Shown one piece after another: positions 1-9,684 of a stretch of 64,000 bases of DNA. The notes beneath the pieces are model-generated. The model saw only the letters and a program-made list of their open reading frames with translations, was not told the origin of the DNA and did no database searches. Where the stretch lies: NCBI GenBank assembly GCA_017558145.1, contig JAFYWF010000067.1, positions 1-64,000 of the forward strand, given 5' to 3'. The stretch's first letter is position 1. Each line of letters begins with the position of its first letter. This DNA comes from Lachnospiraceae bacterium. GTDB taxonomy: Bacteria > Bacillota > Clostridia > Lachnospirales > Lachnospiraceae. A program made the position numbers and the translations under genes.

Positions 1-1736
1 AATCTCAGGGTGCTGAAGTAGACTTTGCAATTGCTGGAAAAGAAGATAAATTACGTGTATATACTACAAGACCAGATACATTATTTGGTGCAACATATAT
101 GGTAATTTCTCCAGAACATCCAATGATTGAAAAATACAAAGATGAACTTAACAACTATGATGCATTAGTTGAATATAGAGAAATGGCTTCTCGTAAATCT
201 GATTTCGAACGTACAGAACTTGCAAAAGATAAAACTGGTGTTATGATTGATGGTTTATGTGCAATTAACCCTGTTAATGGAAAAGAAATTCCAATTTGGG
301 TTTCTGACTATGTATTAATGTCTTATGGTACAGGTGCTATTATGGCGGTTCCTGCACATGATGAAAGAGATTGGGATTTTGCTAAAAAATTCAACATGCC
401 AATTATCGAAGTAGTAGCTGGTAGTGAAGTAAGTGTTGAAGAAGCTGTTTACACAGATGTTGCAACAGGTACATTAGTAAACTCTGAATTCTTAAATGGT
501 CTTTCTGTAGCAGAAGCGAAAGAAAAAATCATTGCATTCTTAGAAGAAAAAGGAATTGGTACAGCAAAAACTAACTTCAAGCTTCGTGACTGGGTATTCT
601 CCAGACAGCGTTATTGGGGTGAACCTATTCCAATTGTTAAATGTGAAAAATGCGGTTATGTAGCTCTTAATGAAAGTGAATTACCATTAGAACTTCCAGA
701 AGTAGATAGCTATATGCCAACAGATAATGGTGAATCTCCATTAGCAGCTATGACTGAATGGGTTAAAACAACATGTCCATGTTGTGGTGGTCCTGCTGAA
801 AGAGAAACAGATACTATGCCTCAGTGGGCTGGATCTTCTTGGTATTTCTTACGTTACACAGATCCTACAAATGATGATGCATTAGCCAGCAAAGAAGCAT
901 TAGAATACTGGTTACCGGTAGACTGGTATAATGGTGGTATGGAACATACAACATTACACTTATTATATTCTCGTTTCTGGCACAAATTCTTATATGATAA
1001 CGGTGTAGTTCCTTGTAAAGAACCATATCAGAAGAGAACATCTCACGGTATGATTCTTGGTTCCAATGGTGAAAAAATGTCCAAATCCAGAGGAAACGTT
1101 GTTAACCCAGATGAAATCGTAGAAGATTTTGGTGCAGATACACTTCGTACTTACGAAATGTTCATCGGTGCATTTGACTTAAGTGCATCCTGGTCTGATG
1201 ATGGTGTTAAAGGTTGTAGAAGATTCTTAGATCGTGTATGGAAATTACAGGATATCTTAGTTGATGGCGATACTTATAGTGCTGATATGGAAACAAAAAT
1301 GCATCAGACAATCAAAAAAGTTAGCAATGACTTTGAAAATCTTAAATTTAACACTGCAATCGCAGCTATGATGGCATTAATTAATGATTTCTATAAAAAG
1401 AATGCTGTTAACAAAGCAGAATATACAACATTAATTACTTTATTAAATCCAGTAGCACCTCATATTACAGAAGAATTATGGGCTGCAATGGGTAACGAAG
1501 GAAGAGTATATCAGACAGCATGGCCAGCATATGATGAAGCAAAAACAGTAGAATCTACTATTGAAATTGCAGTTCAGATTAATGGTAAAACAAAAGCAAC
1601 AGTAAAAGTTGCAGCAGATGTAGATAAAGACACTGCAATTGCAGCTGCAAAAGAAGCTCTTGGTGATAAGTTAAGTGGAAACATTATTAAAGAAATTTAT
1701 GTTCCCGGAAAAATTGTTAATATCGTAGCTAAATAA
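1..1736 (+). CDS. leuS: Leucyl-tRNA synthetase, 3' part (5' end outside the window)
   Basis: Class I aminoacyl-tRNA synthetase that charges tRNA-Leu with leucine in the cytosol. The reading frame is already open at base 3, so the gene begins before the window and about one third is missing. The first visible residues contain [14 protein letters not shown], the threonine-rich motif of the CP1 editing domain. Further on come the [13 protein letters not shown] block, a Cys4-type zinc-binding insert (CEKCG, then CPCCG), and the catalytic EKMSKSRGN signature near base 1075. The anticodon-binding domain and a leucine-specific C-terminal domain end at the TAA at 1734-1736. The upstream part, where a leucine T-box might lie, cannot be seen. 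Confidence 0.97.
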   Translation, partial: SQGAEVDFAIAGKEDKLRVYTTRPDTLFGATYMVISPEHPMIEKYKDELNNYDALVEYREMASRKSDFERTELAKDKTGVMIDGLCAINPVNGKEIPIWVSDYVLMSYGTGAIMAVPAHDERDWDFAKKFNMPIIEVVAGSEVSVEEAVYTDVATGTLVNSEFLNGLSVAEAKEKIIAFLEEKGIGTAKTNFKLRDWVFSRQRYWGEPIPIVKCEKCGYVALNESELPLELPEVDSYMPTDNGESPLAAMTEWVKTTCPCCGGPAERETDTMPQWAGSSWYFLRYTDPTNDDALASKEALEYWLPVDWYNGGMEHTTLHLLYSRFWHKFLYDNGVVPCKEPYQKRTSHGMILGSNGEKMSKSRGNVVNPDEIVEDFGADTLRTYEMFIGAFDLSASWSDDGVKGCRRFLDRVWKLQDILVDGDTYSADMETKMHQTIKKVSNDFENLKFNTAIAAMMALINDFYKKNAVNKAEYTTLITLLNPVAPHITEELWAAMGNEGRVYQTAWPAYDEAKTVESTIEIAVQINGKTKATVKVAADVDKDTAIAAAKEALGDKLSGNIIKEIYVPGKIVNIVAK

Positions 1737-1752
1737 AAGAATGATATAAAAG

Positions 1753-1799
1753 ATGGTGTTTATAGTTTGCATAAAATAGGACTATAAACACCATTTTTA
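1753..1799. terminator. Rho-independent terminator between convergent leuS and the 1860-2138 gene
   Basis: A perfect 14-bp stem (1753-1766 paired with 1781-1794) encloses a 14-nt loop and is followed by TTTTTAA on the + strand. On the minus strand the 3' flank is also T-rich, so it may stop transcription from both sides. Confidence 0.8.
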
Positions 1800-1859
1800 A
1801 ATCTTTCATATTTAATACAAAAATTTAGAGGGACTATTTCAAATTCCCTTGATAATGAA

Positions 1860-2138
1860 CTAGGTTCTGTTTTTAAACATTTTTATTACTTGATCCATTT
1901 TCTTGATTTCATCTTCAGAAGCATATCTTTTTAAAACGGGTATAATTTTATCAATTTCCTGCTGTGTATAAGTAATATTTTGGGATTTTGCTTTCGTTGC
2001 TAAAGACATAAAGAAAGGGAAGAGTTCTTTACCTGTATATTTTTTGCTTTCAAAAAGCATGTTTTGTAAAAATTGCAGTTTAGGGATCGGAATATTTTTG
2101 AGATCAGGATCTTGCATCCATTCTGTATTTTGATTCAT
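1860..2138 (-). CDS. Hypothetical protein, 92 aa
   Basis: I do not recognise a named family. The 92-residue soluble protein has no signal peptide or membrane segment, is rich in Lys, Met and Gln, and looks all-helical. The start is supported by GGAGG about 6 nt upstream of the ATG. It lies 30 bp downstream of the 171-aa gene on the same strand, so the two are probably co-transcribed. Its C-terminal half (repeated Lys/Glu, IIPVLKRY) loosely resembles the LKELLPMLIPYC segment of that neighbour, so the two may be distantly related. This is only an impression by eye. Confidence 0.7.
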   Translation of the reverse strand: MNQNTEWMQDPDLKNIPIPKLQFLQNMLFESKKYTGKELFPFFMSLATKAKSQNITYTQQEIDKIIPVLKRYASEDEIKKMDQVIKMFKNRT

Positions 2139-2168
2139 AATAGCCTCCGTTATTATATATTAATAAAA

Positions 2169-2684
2169 TTAATTATTCTCATTCATAAACATGGAAAACA
2201 TAGCCATTTGTTCTTCAGACAACATATTTTTAAGTAAATCCATCATATTTGTCTCACCATTACCAAACATGGAGTCTGAATGAGTGGTACCGGACATAGA
2301 GGACATAAATTGTTGGATTATTGGCATATATTCTTGAAAACCTTCCATCATTTGCATGATATTTTGTATTTGAGAAAATTGGGAAATTAATTTTTTTTCT
2401 TTTTCATTGCAGTACGGAATCAACATGGGAAGTAATTCTTTTAAATCTAAAGCCTTCTTTTTGGAAAAATCAGCAGAATATAAACTGACAGAATATTCTT
2501 TAAAAAAATTCAAGGTAAAGGAAAGCTCTTGCCATTTAATGAAGATAGCTAATTTTTTTTGGTAATCAGGTTCCAAATAGGGAAGTAGTAGTTTTAATAT
2601 TTTCATATGATTGGTAGTATATAAAGTGTCAAAAGCCAGTATGGCTTCTGAGGAATCTTTATGATTTGAGTTACAACTTTCCAT
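2169..2684 (-). CDS. Hypothetical protein, 171 aa, Met-rich C-terminus
   Basis: A 171-residue soluble protein without a family I can name. No signal peptide or transmembrane helix is visible. The sequence looks helical, and the last ~60 residues are strikingly rich in methionine (FQEYMPIIQQFMSSMSG, then MMDLLKNMLSEEQMAMFSMF). The start has AAGGAG 9-10 nt upstream. It is followed 30 bp later by the 92-aa gene and preceded on the same strand by the Cys-rich peptide gene at 2807-3061, with a hairpin between them. The methionine-rich tail could mediate hydrophobic or metal contacts, but that is speculation. Confidence 0.7.
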   Translation of the reverse strand: MESCNSNHKDSSEAILAFDTLYTTNHMKILKLLLPYLEPDYQKKLAIFIKWQELSFTLNFFKEYSVSLYSADFSKKKALDLKELLPMLIPYCNEKEKKLISQFSQIQNIMQMMEGFQEYMPIIQQFMSSMSGTTHSDSMFGNGETNMMDLLKNMLSEEQMAMFSMFMNENN

Positions 2685-2779
2685 AACCGGCTCCTTAGAT
2701 TTCTTTGTTTTATCCTATGAGGTAATAAATTAATATATGACTGAGAATAAACATATTATTGTAAGTCAATATGTAAGAA

Positions 2780-2798
2780 GGCGTCGAAAATCGACGCC
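2780..2798 (-). terminator. Hairpin after the Cys-rich peptide gene
   Basis: An 8-bp GC-rich stem (GGCGTCGA / TCGACGCC) with an AAA loop lies just past the stop codon of the 2807-3061 gene. The tail on the minus strand is TTCTTAC, a weak T-tract, so termination may be partial and read-through into the 171-aa gene is possible. Confidence 0.55.
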
Positions 2799-2806
2799 CT
2801 TTAAAA

Positions 2807-3061
2807 TTAGCAGCCAGAATTGTTGTTTCCGCAACAGCTGAACAGTACAAGAAGGATAATAATCCATTCACAGCTATTACCGTTGTCGCCACATCCACCG
2901 ATTCCCATGTTACCTAATAAACCGCCACCATTGTTGCCACATCCACCACAGAAGAATAATAGAATAATAATCCAAATCCAGCTGCTGCATCCTCCGTTGT
3001 TAGTATTTGTGTTAGAAGTGCCGCATCCACATCCGCAGCTTGTTGCTGTTAAATCGCTCAT
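2807..3061 (-). CDS. Small Cys/Gly/Asn-rich protein with two hydrophobic segments, 84 aa
   Basis: An 84-residue protein with 11 Cys, 19 Gly and 12 Asn. It contains two similar units, each a Trp followed by an Ile/Leu stretch and a Cys-Gly-Asn turn: SSWIWIIILLFFCGGCGNN (about residues 26-44) and SCEWIIILLVLFSCCGNNN (about 63-81). The N-terminus carries CGCGCG. The hydrophobic stretches could be membrane-inserted. Compositionally it resembles proteins auto-annotated as chorion-like high-cysteine proteins in Lachnospiraceae, and more loosely the short YjcZ-type sporulation peptides. The start is backed by GGAGG 8 nt upstream. Function is unknown; a spore-coat or envelope role is inference only. 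Confidence 0.75.
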   Translation of the reverse strand: MSDLTATSCGCGCGTSNTNTNNGGCSSWIWIIILLFFCGGCGNNGGGLLGNMGIGGCGDNGNSCEWIIILLVLFSCCGNNNSGC

Positions 3062-3253
3062 ATAAAAGCCTCCAAATTTTTCTATGCTTTATCTTATGTA
3101 AGAATACTTGTCAAGGTTTCTAAATTTTTAAAATAGTATAAAATATAAAAAAGATAAATAAAAAATTTCTTTTAATTGCGTATGCAATGTTTTGTAATCG
3201 TGATATGAATCATAAAACGATGATAAAACCGACAGATAAATATGATAAAATAC

Positions 3254-3281
3254 TTGCATAAATTTTCATATATTGTAAAAT
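3254..3281 (+). promoter_or_regulatory. Possible promoter of the sortase operon
   Basis: TTGCAT at 3254-3259 and TAAAAT at 3276-3281 are separated by 16 bp, about 35 bp before the sortase start. The match to the vegetative consensus is moderate. The rest of the 257-bp divergent gap (3062-3317) is AT-rich, with no clear structure seen. Confidence 0.35.
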
Positions 3282-3317
3282 AAATTATGTATGTATAAAA
3301 AGTAAAGTGGAGAAAAT

Positions 3318-4574
3318 ATGTCGATGAATGACTATATTGTCAATGGACGTTCTTTTCGTACCGCTGAGGAATATAAAGCAGCTCTCAGGGATGAGAAAAA
3401 GATAGAAATTATAACGAAGAAATATGAAAATGCTGATAAAGATGGAAAAGAACATATTATCAATGTAATAAAAAAAGGTGATGTAACCTTTGAAACCCTT
3501 ATGGGGGAAGATTTCTTCTATGAATTGGAAGAAAAACATGCAGAGTACATGAAAAAATCTTCTAATAATAATAAAAAGAAGAATAAAATCAAAAAGAAAG
3601 AAAAACTAAAGAACGAAAAAAAGAAGAAAAATGTAAAAGAGACTAAAAAACAAAATAAAAAAAAGGTTGAAATAAAAAAATCATCTTCCAAAGCAAAGAA
3701 AAGTACGTTAAAAGAGAAGGAATCAAAGAAAAAAACTTTGGAAGATTATGATGCTGTTATGCAGGAGCGTATCAAATACGAGTGGTATCTTCAGGAAAAG
3801 AAGCGAAGAAGAACGGTTTTGTTTTGCTCTTTAGTTGCAATTTTTTGTTTGGGATATGTATTTTTCTATTATTACTTTTATGAGAAGAACTCTAATGAAT
3901 ATGAACATTTAGCTTCCTTAAAAACAGAGGAAAATTATATAAAAGATAATAAAGTACATATTAATTATATCAAGGAAGAAGAGAAAAAAGACTTAGTTGT
4001 TCTGGAAAAATATAAAAAATTATTTTCTCAAAATAAAAGTCTAATAGGATGGATAAAAATTGACGATACAAATATAGATTACCCTGTTATGCAGACAGTG
4101 AACAATGAATATTATTTGGATCATAATTACAATCAGCAGTACGACAAAAATGGTTCCATTTTTTTGGACAAGGATTGTGATATAACCAATCCCGGTACCA
4201 ATATGATTATTTACGGACATCATATGAAGTCTGGAAAGATGTTTGGGAATCTGAAATTGTATAGTAGCAAAGAATATTATGATAAACATCCTATCATCCA
4301 GTTCGATACTATCTACGAAGAAGGACGATATCAGATTATGTATGTTTTTCGTTCTAAGATATACAATGAAGATGAGATTGTTTTTAAATATTATCAATTT
4401 TTTGAAGCATCAACGCCGGAAGAGTTTGATTCGCATATGAATGAAATGGCGAAGATGTCTATGTATAACACTGGTGTCACAGCAACCTATGGCGATAAGC
4501 TAATTACCTTATCTACCTGTGATAATTCTGAACAGGATGGTAGATTTGTGGTAGTAGCAAAAAAAATAAATTAG
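3318..4574 (+). CDS. srtB: Class B sortase with a lysine-rich N-terminal extension
   Basis: Membrane-anchored transpeptidase that cleaves sorting signals of surface proteins and joins them to the cell wall. Of the 418 residues, about 1-160 are predicted cytosolic and contain a very Lys-rich tract (about residues 75-135). One transmembrane segment follows at about 166-190, then the extracellular sortase domain. The catalytic residues are visible: His301 in IYGHHM, Cys401 in LSTC and Arg409 in GRFVVVA. Ordinary SrtB proteins are about 230-280 aa, so the N-terminal extension is unusual. The ATG has GTGGAG upstream. The next two genes encode proteins with matching sorting signals, so they are the likely substrates. 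Confidence 0.93.
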   Translation: MSMNDYIVNGRSFRTAEEYKAALRDEKKIEIITKKYENADKDGKEHIINVIKKGDVTFETLMGEDFFYELEEKHAEYMKKSSNNNKKKNKIKKKEKLKNEKKKKNVKETKKQNKKKVEIKKSSSKAKKSTLKEKESKKKTLEDYDAVMQERIKYEWYLQEKKRRRTVLFCSLVAIFCLGYVFFYYYFYEKNSNEYEHLASLKTEENYIKDNKVHINYIKEEEKKDLVVLEKYKKLFSQNKSLIGWIKIDDTNIDYPVMQTVNNEYYLDHNYNQQYDKNGSIFLDKDCDITNPGTNMIIYGHHMKSGKMFGNLKLYSSKEYYDKHPIIQFDTIYEEGRYQIMYVFRSKIYNEDEIVFKYYQFFEASTPEEFDSHMNEMAKMSMYNTGVTATYGDKLITLSTCDNSEQDGRFVVVAKKIN

Positions 4575-4602
4575 ATAAATTCCCTAAAAAGGAGAGACTA
4601 TC

Positions 4603-7600
4603 ATGGCTAAAATAGCTAAAAAGAAAAAGAAAAATTACAGATTACGTAAATCCGTACGAAGAACACTTGGTGCGTTATTTATGATGTCTGCTATTATTGT
4701 GGCAGCAATTCCTTTTCCGGATGCAGCTGCTACGGAAGAGATTCCAGAATCAGGGACAACTAATCCCGGCATTAATGATGATCCTCTTCCTAGTGATTTA
4801 GGGGTTAAATATATTTATAATCCTAAAACTGAAGAGCAAATCGATGCTTTGGATGATATTTTTTCTACACCTGTTGGTGAAGGTGCCGATGCGGATGATA
4901 TTACCAGTGAAACCCATTTTATTCCCAAGGATAGTGATAAGGATGCCAGTGGTAATTACTATGGTGCTTATTTTTTAAGAACTACATCTAGCAAAGAGAA
5001 AATGTTAATACGTCAGTTTGATTTTATTCAACGAGAATTTGATATGAGTCAATATGGTGTAATTGTAGAGTATTTTGACACGTTTTCGGAAGAAGTTATA
5101 GAACTGGACCCAGCGATTGTAACCGGCTATGAAACAGAATCCATTTCTGCTGTTGAAGATTTTTATTTAGTAGGTGGAGCGGGTACAGAAGCTATTACAT
5201 ATGATTTATCAGCAGATCAAACTACATTAGAACAACAAAAAGCGAAAAATTTCTTTAGTCAATTTTATCCGGAAATGTTAAAGACATATACCAATAATTA
5301 TAATGCAGGTTCTACTACAGAAGCATTATCGATAGTACCAGCTGCGGATCAAAATCTTGATAGAGGTAGAGTGTATTGTTGGTTAAATGATGAATACGAC
5401 TTTACTTTGGAACGTGTTATTGATAAATCTACACGTGCTTCTGCATCTACCAATGGTTCAGATACATATATTTATGTTAAGAAATTTGTTGGTCCGGCAG
5501 AAAATGCTGATAAATACGTATTAGAAGATGGATATAAGGTGCTTGATAGAGCTACTATTATTGCTATTGGTGAAAATGCCTTTAAGGGAGTAAAAAAAGT
5601 AAAACAAATTACATTCCCTGATGATATTCAATATATTGCAAATAAGGCATTTAAAGATTCTTTTATTGATAAGTTTATAATTCAGGGTGCATCAGCAATT
5701 GGACATGCTGCTTTTGCAGGATGTACGGATTTGGTTGAAGTATCAATTCCTAATGTTACGGTTTTGGGCGTGGATGCATTTTATGGATGTCTAAATTTAG
5801 GAAAAGTTGAGTTTAATACGCAAACAACAGAAATTATGGATGGTGCGTTTGCCGGCTGTTATGGGTTGAATAATGTAGATTTATCTAAAATTAGCTCAGG
5901 ATGTAATATCGGAGAAGGTGCATTTTTTGATTGTGGCTTAGGACAATTAACAATAGGCACTGCAAATATTATTTCTTTGGGCAAAGGCTCTTTTGCCATG
6001 AATTCATCCGGAGATGACAATTTAACAGAATTAGATTTTACAAATGCAAGAATTGAAAAAATAGGTGATTATGCATTTTCAGGCCGTGAATACCTTACAA
6101 AAGTATGTATGTCTAAAACTTATGGTGATGAAAATAGTGCTGCAACTTTAAATGACAGAACATTACCTTCTACGATATTTTATGGATGTAGAAACTTAGA
6201 ATTGTTAGTTTTTCCTGAAAATTGTGGTTATGTATTGTATAATACAACGCAGTATCCGGATGGAGAAGCAAGTTCGATTTTTAATCATATTCTTAATGAA
6301 AGTTTTGCTGTTCAGGGACCTGCTATGGCAGGAAGTGAAAAAGCGAAGCAGAGAGAATTAACTTGGTATTGTAGAAATGGTAAGAAAGCTTACGTACCTT
6401 ATATGTACCAGGAAAATGGAAAGATATATTATGAAGTTAAAAGTGGTATTTATCTATTAGGTTTAGAAATAGATAAAGCCTCCCAGACTGCTACGATAGC
6501 AAGATGTGAATATGTTGATCCTGATGTGACAGGAAATGGCAAATTAGATATTCCTTCAAAAGTTGGTCCATATGTTATTACAAAATTTGGTGATGGTTGT
6601 TTTGATGATGTAAAAGATGAATTTACTGAAATTACTGTACCAGATAATACAATTACTGAGATTGGAGCTGAGGTTTTTAAAGGATGTGATAGTATTACAA
6701 CTGTTACATTAGGTGATTCTGTAAAAACAATTGGTAAGAGCGCTTTTGAAGATTGTTCAAGTTTAACTTCTGTTACTATTGGAAAAAATATTTCCAAATT
6801 AGGTGATTCAGCATTTAAAAACTGTATCTTATTAACTGATATTAAATTTGAAACACCTGATAATGCGGATAATTTTCCTTTGGGAAATATTGGAAAAGAT
6901 GCTTTGGCAACAGGAAGTAATAAATTAACTATAACGGGTACATTAAAAGAGAATTATGGTCCATTTGCTTATTCTATGGATCCGCAAAATTATGTTAATA
7001 GCAAGTTAGGAATTCGTATTTGTTATAAAACAACAGAACCTTCCAGATTAACTGTAATTTTAGATAATAGAAATAACTATCCTACTTTAGTTGATTATCC
7101 TAAATATGATGATTTAAATGATGTTAAAGTTTATGAGTTGGATGCTGAAGGAAATGAAACAGAGAATAAAATTGGATTATTAGATAAATTCAATAGAGAA
7201 GATCAATCCTTATCTCCAGCAGAAGAAGCTATTATTAACTCAACATTAATAGTTGATATACCGGCTGGAATCAAGTCTATTGATGTAAGGGGATATTTAA
7301 CAGATTCATCCTTGTTAACTTTGGAAGATAGTGGACAAATTGTAAGTAATTCTGCAAGTAGAAAAGTTTATTTTGAAAATAATAGTGACTATAAGTATTA
7401 TGATACCTATAAAAAGTATGGTCTTTTTAATGGGGATATTAATGATTCCGCTGAAGAAGATGATGTTAGGGGTGATGATAATCTTATTGGCATAAAAATG
7501 TATACAGTTGAGTATTTGCCAACAATTTCTAACGATGATTTGGAAGTGTTAGGAGAAGATGAATATACTGGTGGAGCTTTTTATAATTGTGAGAATTTAC

Positions 7601-9555
7601 AAAATGTAGATTTGGGTTCTGCGATGAAAGATGTTGGAACCCTTCCATTTCTTGACTGTTTATCTTTAAAAGTTGATGGTGTTGATGCAAGTAAAACTGC
7701 AAATTTTGAAGCTCAAAATGGTATATTATACGAAAATGTTGCTGGATATATAGATGCAGATGGAAATTCCGTAAATGGTAAAAAAATAATAGAAGTATTT
7801 CATAGTAGAGGAATCGATGGTGATGCAGATGTAAATGCAACTAAGGATCCAAAATTAACTGAGGTTGTAGAAATTGCTCCAGGTGCATTTATGAATACCA
7901 ATATTGGTTCTGTTGATTTAACAGGAACTCCTAAAGCATTAAGTGTAATACCTGAAAATTGTTTTAAGGATAGTGAAGGATTAGTAGAAACTATATTACC
8001 GGAAAATATTAGAATTATTAAAGACGGAGCATTTGAAAACACAGGTGAAAATACGAATGTTGTTATTAAAGGTAAAGAAGTAGATATTCAAAATGAAGCT
8101 TTTAAGGGTAATAAAGCAATTGTAAGAACTTATAAAAATACAGCTGCTTACAATGCTGCAGAGGATATACCAGGTGTTACTGTCAAAGCATTAGATGATA
8201 CTTTCCGTGTAGTATTTTATAACTCTATTACCGGTGATATTATTAAAACTGAATATGTAGAAGATGGAGAAGCTGCAAGAGAACCGTACGGTGATGAATT
8301 GCCCCAAAATCCTGGAATGAAATTTAAAGGTTGGAATACAGATGAATTTAAGAAAGTTACGAAAGATTTAACTGTATTGGCTTTATATGAACCTGACGAA
8401 ACAGCGGGTGACGGTACAGGAAGTAATCCAGGTGGAAATACTCCGGGAACAAATGTTAATGGTGGGATAGATACTGATGGTGATGGAAAGCCAGATGTAG
8501 ACGCCAATGGTAATAAATTGTATAACTTAACTGTTACATCCGGAAGTGGAAGTGGTAGATATGCGGCCGGAACAGTAGTAACTATTAATGCTGGTGCAGC
8601 TCCTAATGGAACCGGATTTGCTAATTGGAGTTCTACCAATAATAATGTTATTTTTAAAGATTCTACAAAACCTACTACAACATTAACCATGCCTGCAGAG
8701 GATACAACAGTTGTATGCAATTTCACAGGATATTATAGATTAGATGTCGTATACGGAAGTGGAAGCGGTAGTTATCCAGCGGGTGCAAAAGTTACTATTG
8801 AAGCTGTAGATGCTCCACAGGGCAGAAGTTTTGCAAGTTGGAGAAGTTCTACAACAGATTTGGAGATTGAAAATACTAGAAAACAAATAACAACTGTTAC
8901 AATGCCAAAAAGTAATGCTAAAGTAACTGCTACATATATGGACAACGGAACTCTTAGTGGAAATTCAACATCCAATAATAATACTTCGATTATTATTACG
9001 AAACCGGGAATTTCTAATACTCATACTGCTTCAGCATATGTAAGTGGGTCTTCTGATAACTTTATTGTTAAAATTTCTGAAAGTTTGGAAGCAACAGAAG
9101 AAGTACAGAAAGCATTGCAGAAGAAATATCCTGATATGTCCAGAATTAAATATTTCGCGATGGATATTAGTTTATATGATGCAAAAGGTATTAATAAGAT
9201 TACAGATACAACAGGTTTAAAGGTGAATATTACAATGCCTATTCCGGATGCTTTAAAAGAATATGCCGGAAATAATAGGGTTGGAGCTGTTGTAAATGGG
9301 GAATTAGAAACTTTGAATCCTAAATTTACTACAATTAATGGAGTGCCAAGTATTACATTTACAGCGACTCACTTCTCGCCATATACCATTTATGTTGATA
9401 CCGGTAATCTTACGGTAAGCAATACTTTGGACTCTACTCCAAAAACAGGAGATGGAATCCATCCAAAATGGTTCTTAAGTATTGGTTTAGCTTGTATTTC
9501 TATTATTCTCTTTACTAAGAGAGATAGAAGATATACAGCAAAAGCCTATCGTTAA
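4603..9555 (+). CDS. Large BspA-type leucine-rich-repeat surface protein with sortase signal
   Basis: A 1650-residue secreted, wall-anchored protein, probably an adhesin or host-interaction protein. It begins with a Lys/Arg-rich signal peptide ending near PDAAATEE. Two blocks of BspA-type LRR_5 repeats (IGENAFKG, IGKSAFEDCSSLTSVTIG and similar) occupy roughly residues 310-800 and 990-1180. Next come an InlB B-repeat-like segment (FRVVFYNSITGDII, about 1201-1265), a Ca-binding-like Asp loop (DTDGDGKPDVDANG), and two tandem divergent B-repeats starting near 1306 and 1380 (GSGSGRYAAG / GSGSGSYPAG). The C-terminus is a sorting signal: TPKTGD (1612-1617), IHPKWF, a hydrophobic helix and a basic tail. 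It lies 28 bp after srtB, almost certainly in the same operon. Confidence 0.9.
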   Translation: MAKIAKKKKKNYRLRKSVRRTLGALFMMSAIIVAAIPFPDAAATEEIPESGTTNPGINDDPLPSDLGVKYIYNPKTEEQIDALDDIFSTPVGEGADADDITSETHFIPKDSDKDASGNYYGAYFLRTTSSKEKMLIRQFDFIQREFDMSQYGVIVEYFDTFSEEVIELDPAIVTGYETESISAVEDFYLVGGAGTEAITYDLSADQTTLEQQKAKNFFSQFYPEMLKTYTNNYNAGSTTEALSIVPAADQNLDRGRVYCWLNDEYDFTLERVIDKSTRASASTNGSDTYIYVKKFVGPAENADKYVLEDGYKVLDRATIIAIGENAFKGVKKVKQITFPDDIQYIANKAFKDSFIDKFIIQGASAIGHAAFAGCTDLVEVSIPNVTVLGVDAFYGCLNLGKVEFNTQTTEIMDGAFAGCYGLNNVDLSKISSGCNIGEGAFFDCGLGQLTIGTANIISLGKGSFAMNSSGDDNLTELDFTNARIEKIGDYAFSGREYLTKVCMSKTYGDENSAATLNDRTLPSTIFYGCRNLELLVFPENCGYVLYNTTQYPDGEASSIFNHILNESFAVQGPAMAGSEKAKQRELTWYCRNGKKAYVPYMYQENGKIYYEVKSGIYLLGLEIDKASQTATIARCEYVDPDVTGNGKLDIPSKVGPYVITKFGDGCFDDVKDEFTEITVPDNTITEIGAEVFKGCDSITTVTLGDSVKTIGKSAFEDCSSLTSVTIGKNISKLGDSAFKNCILLTDIKFETPDNADNFPLGNIGKDALATGSNKLTITGTLKENYGPFAYSMDPQNYVNSKLGIRICYKTTEPSRLTVILDNRNNYPTLVDYPKYDDLNDVKVYELDAEGNETENKIGLLDKFNREDQSLSPAEEAIINSTLIVDIPAGIKSIDVRGYLTDSSLLTLEDSGQIVSNSASRKVYFENNSDYKYYDTYKKYGLFNGDINDSAEEDDVRGDDNLIGIKMYTVEYLPTISNDDLEVLGEDEYTGGAFYNCENLQNVDLGSAMKDVGTLPFLDCLSLKVDGVDASKTANFEAQNGILYENVAGYIDADGNSVNGKKIIEVFHSRGIDGDADVNATKDPKLTEVVEIAPGAFMNTNIGSVDLTGTPKALSVIPENCFKDSEGLVETILPENIRIIKDGAFENTGENTNVVIKGKEVDIQNEAFKGNKAIVRTYKNTAAYNAAEDIPGVTVKALDDTFRVVFYNSITGDIIKTEYVEDGEAAREPYGDELPQNPGMKFKGWNTDEFKKVTKDLTVLALYEPDETAGDGTGSNPGGNTPGTNVNGGIDTDGDGKPDVDANGNKLYNLTVTSGSGSGRYAAGTVVTINAGAAPNGTGFANWSSTNNNVIFKDSTKPTTTLTMPAEDTTVVCNFTGYYRLDVVYGSGSGSYPAGAKVTIEAVDAPQGRSFASWRSSTTDLEIENTRKQITTVTMPKSNAKVTATYMDNGTLSGNSTSNNNTSIIITKPGISNTHTASAYVSGSSDNFIVKISESLEATEEVQKALQKKYPDMSRIKYFAMDISLYDAKGINKITDTTGLKVNITMPIPDALKEYAGNNRVGAVVNGELETLNPKFTTINGVPSITFTATHFSPYTIYVDTGNLTVSNTLDSTPKTGDGIHPKWFLSIGLACISIILFTKRDRRYTAKAYR

Positions 9556-9573
9556 ACAAGACAAAACATTTAT

Positions 9574-9657
9574 AATAGTGAGAAATACCAAGTGTGTTTC
9601 TCACTATTTGTAAATATTCAGAATGTTAAATAGTTTCTTCTGAATATTTACAAATAG
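9574..9657 (+). promoter_or_regulatory. Two overlapping, mutually exclusive inverted repeats between the LRR genes
   Basis: Hairpin A pairs 9574-9585 with 9597-9608 (12 bp). Hairpin B pairs 9604-9623 with 9638-9657 (a perfect 20 bp). They share bases 9604-9608, so the complete forms cannot both exist at once. Neither is followed by a convincing T-tract, which argues against plain terminators. A role in mRNA processing, stability or attenuation, setting the ratio of the two LRR proteins, is inference. Confidence 0.7.
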
Positions 9658-9684
9658 TAAAATATAACATGTGGAGATAACAAT

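Noticed and set aside
2820..3065. Proline-rich + strand open frame of 81 codons antisense to the Cys-rich peptide gene
   Set aside because: The Gly codons of the opposite strand read as Pro, so it is a reflection. The minus-strand frame has a good ribosome site and a coherent duplicated design.
8217..8726. Long minus-strand open frame (169 codons) inside the large LRR gene
   Set aside because: It has no ribosome site, is antisense to the repeat-rich coding region, and its hydrophobic residues mirror the Asn/Thr codons of the real gene.
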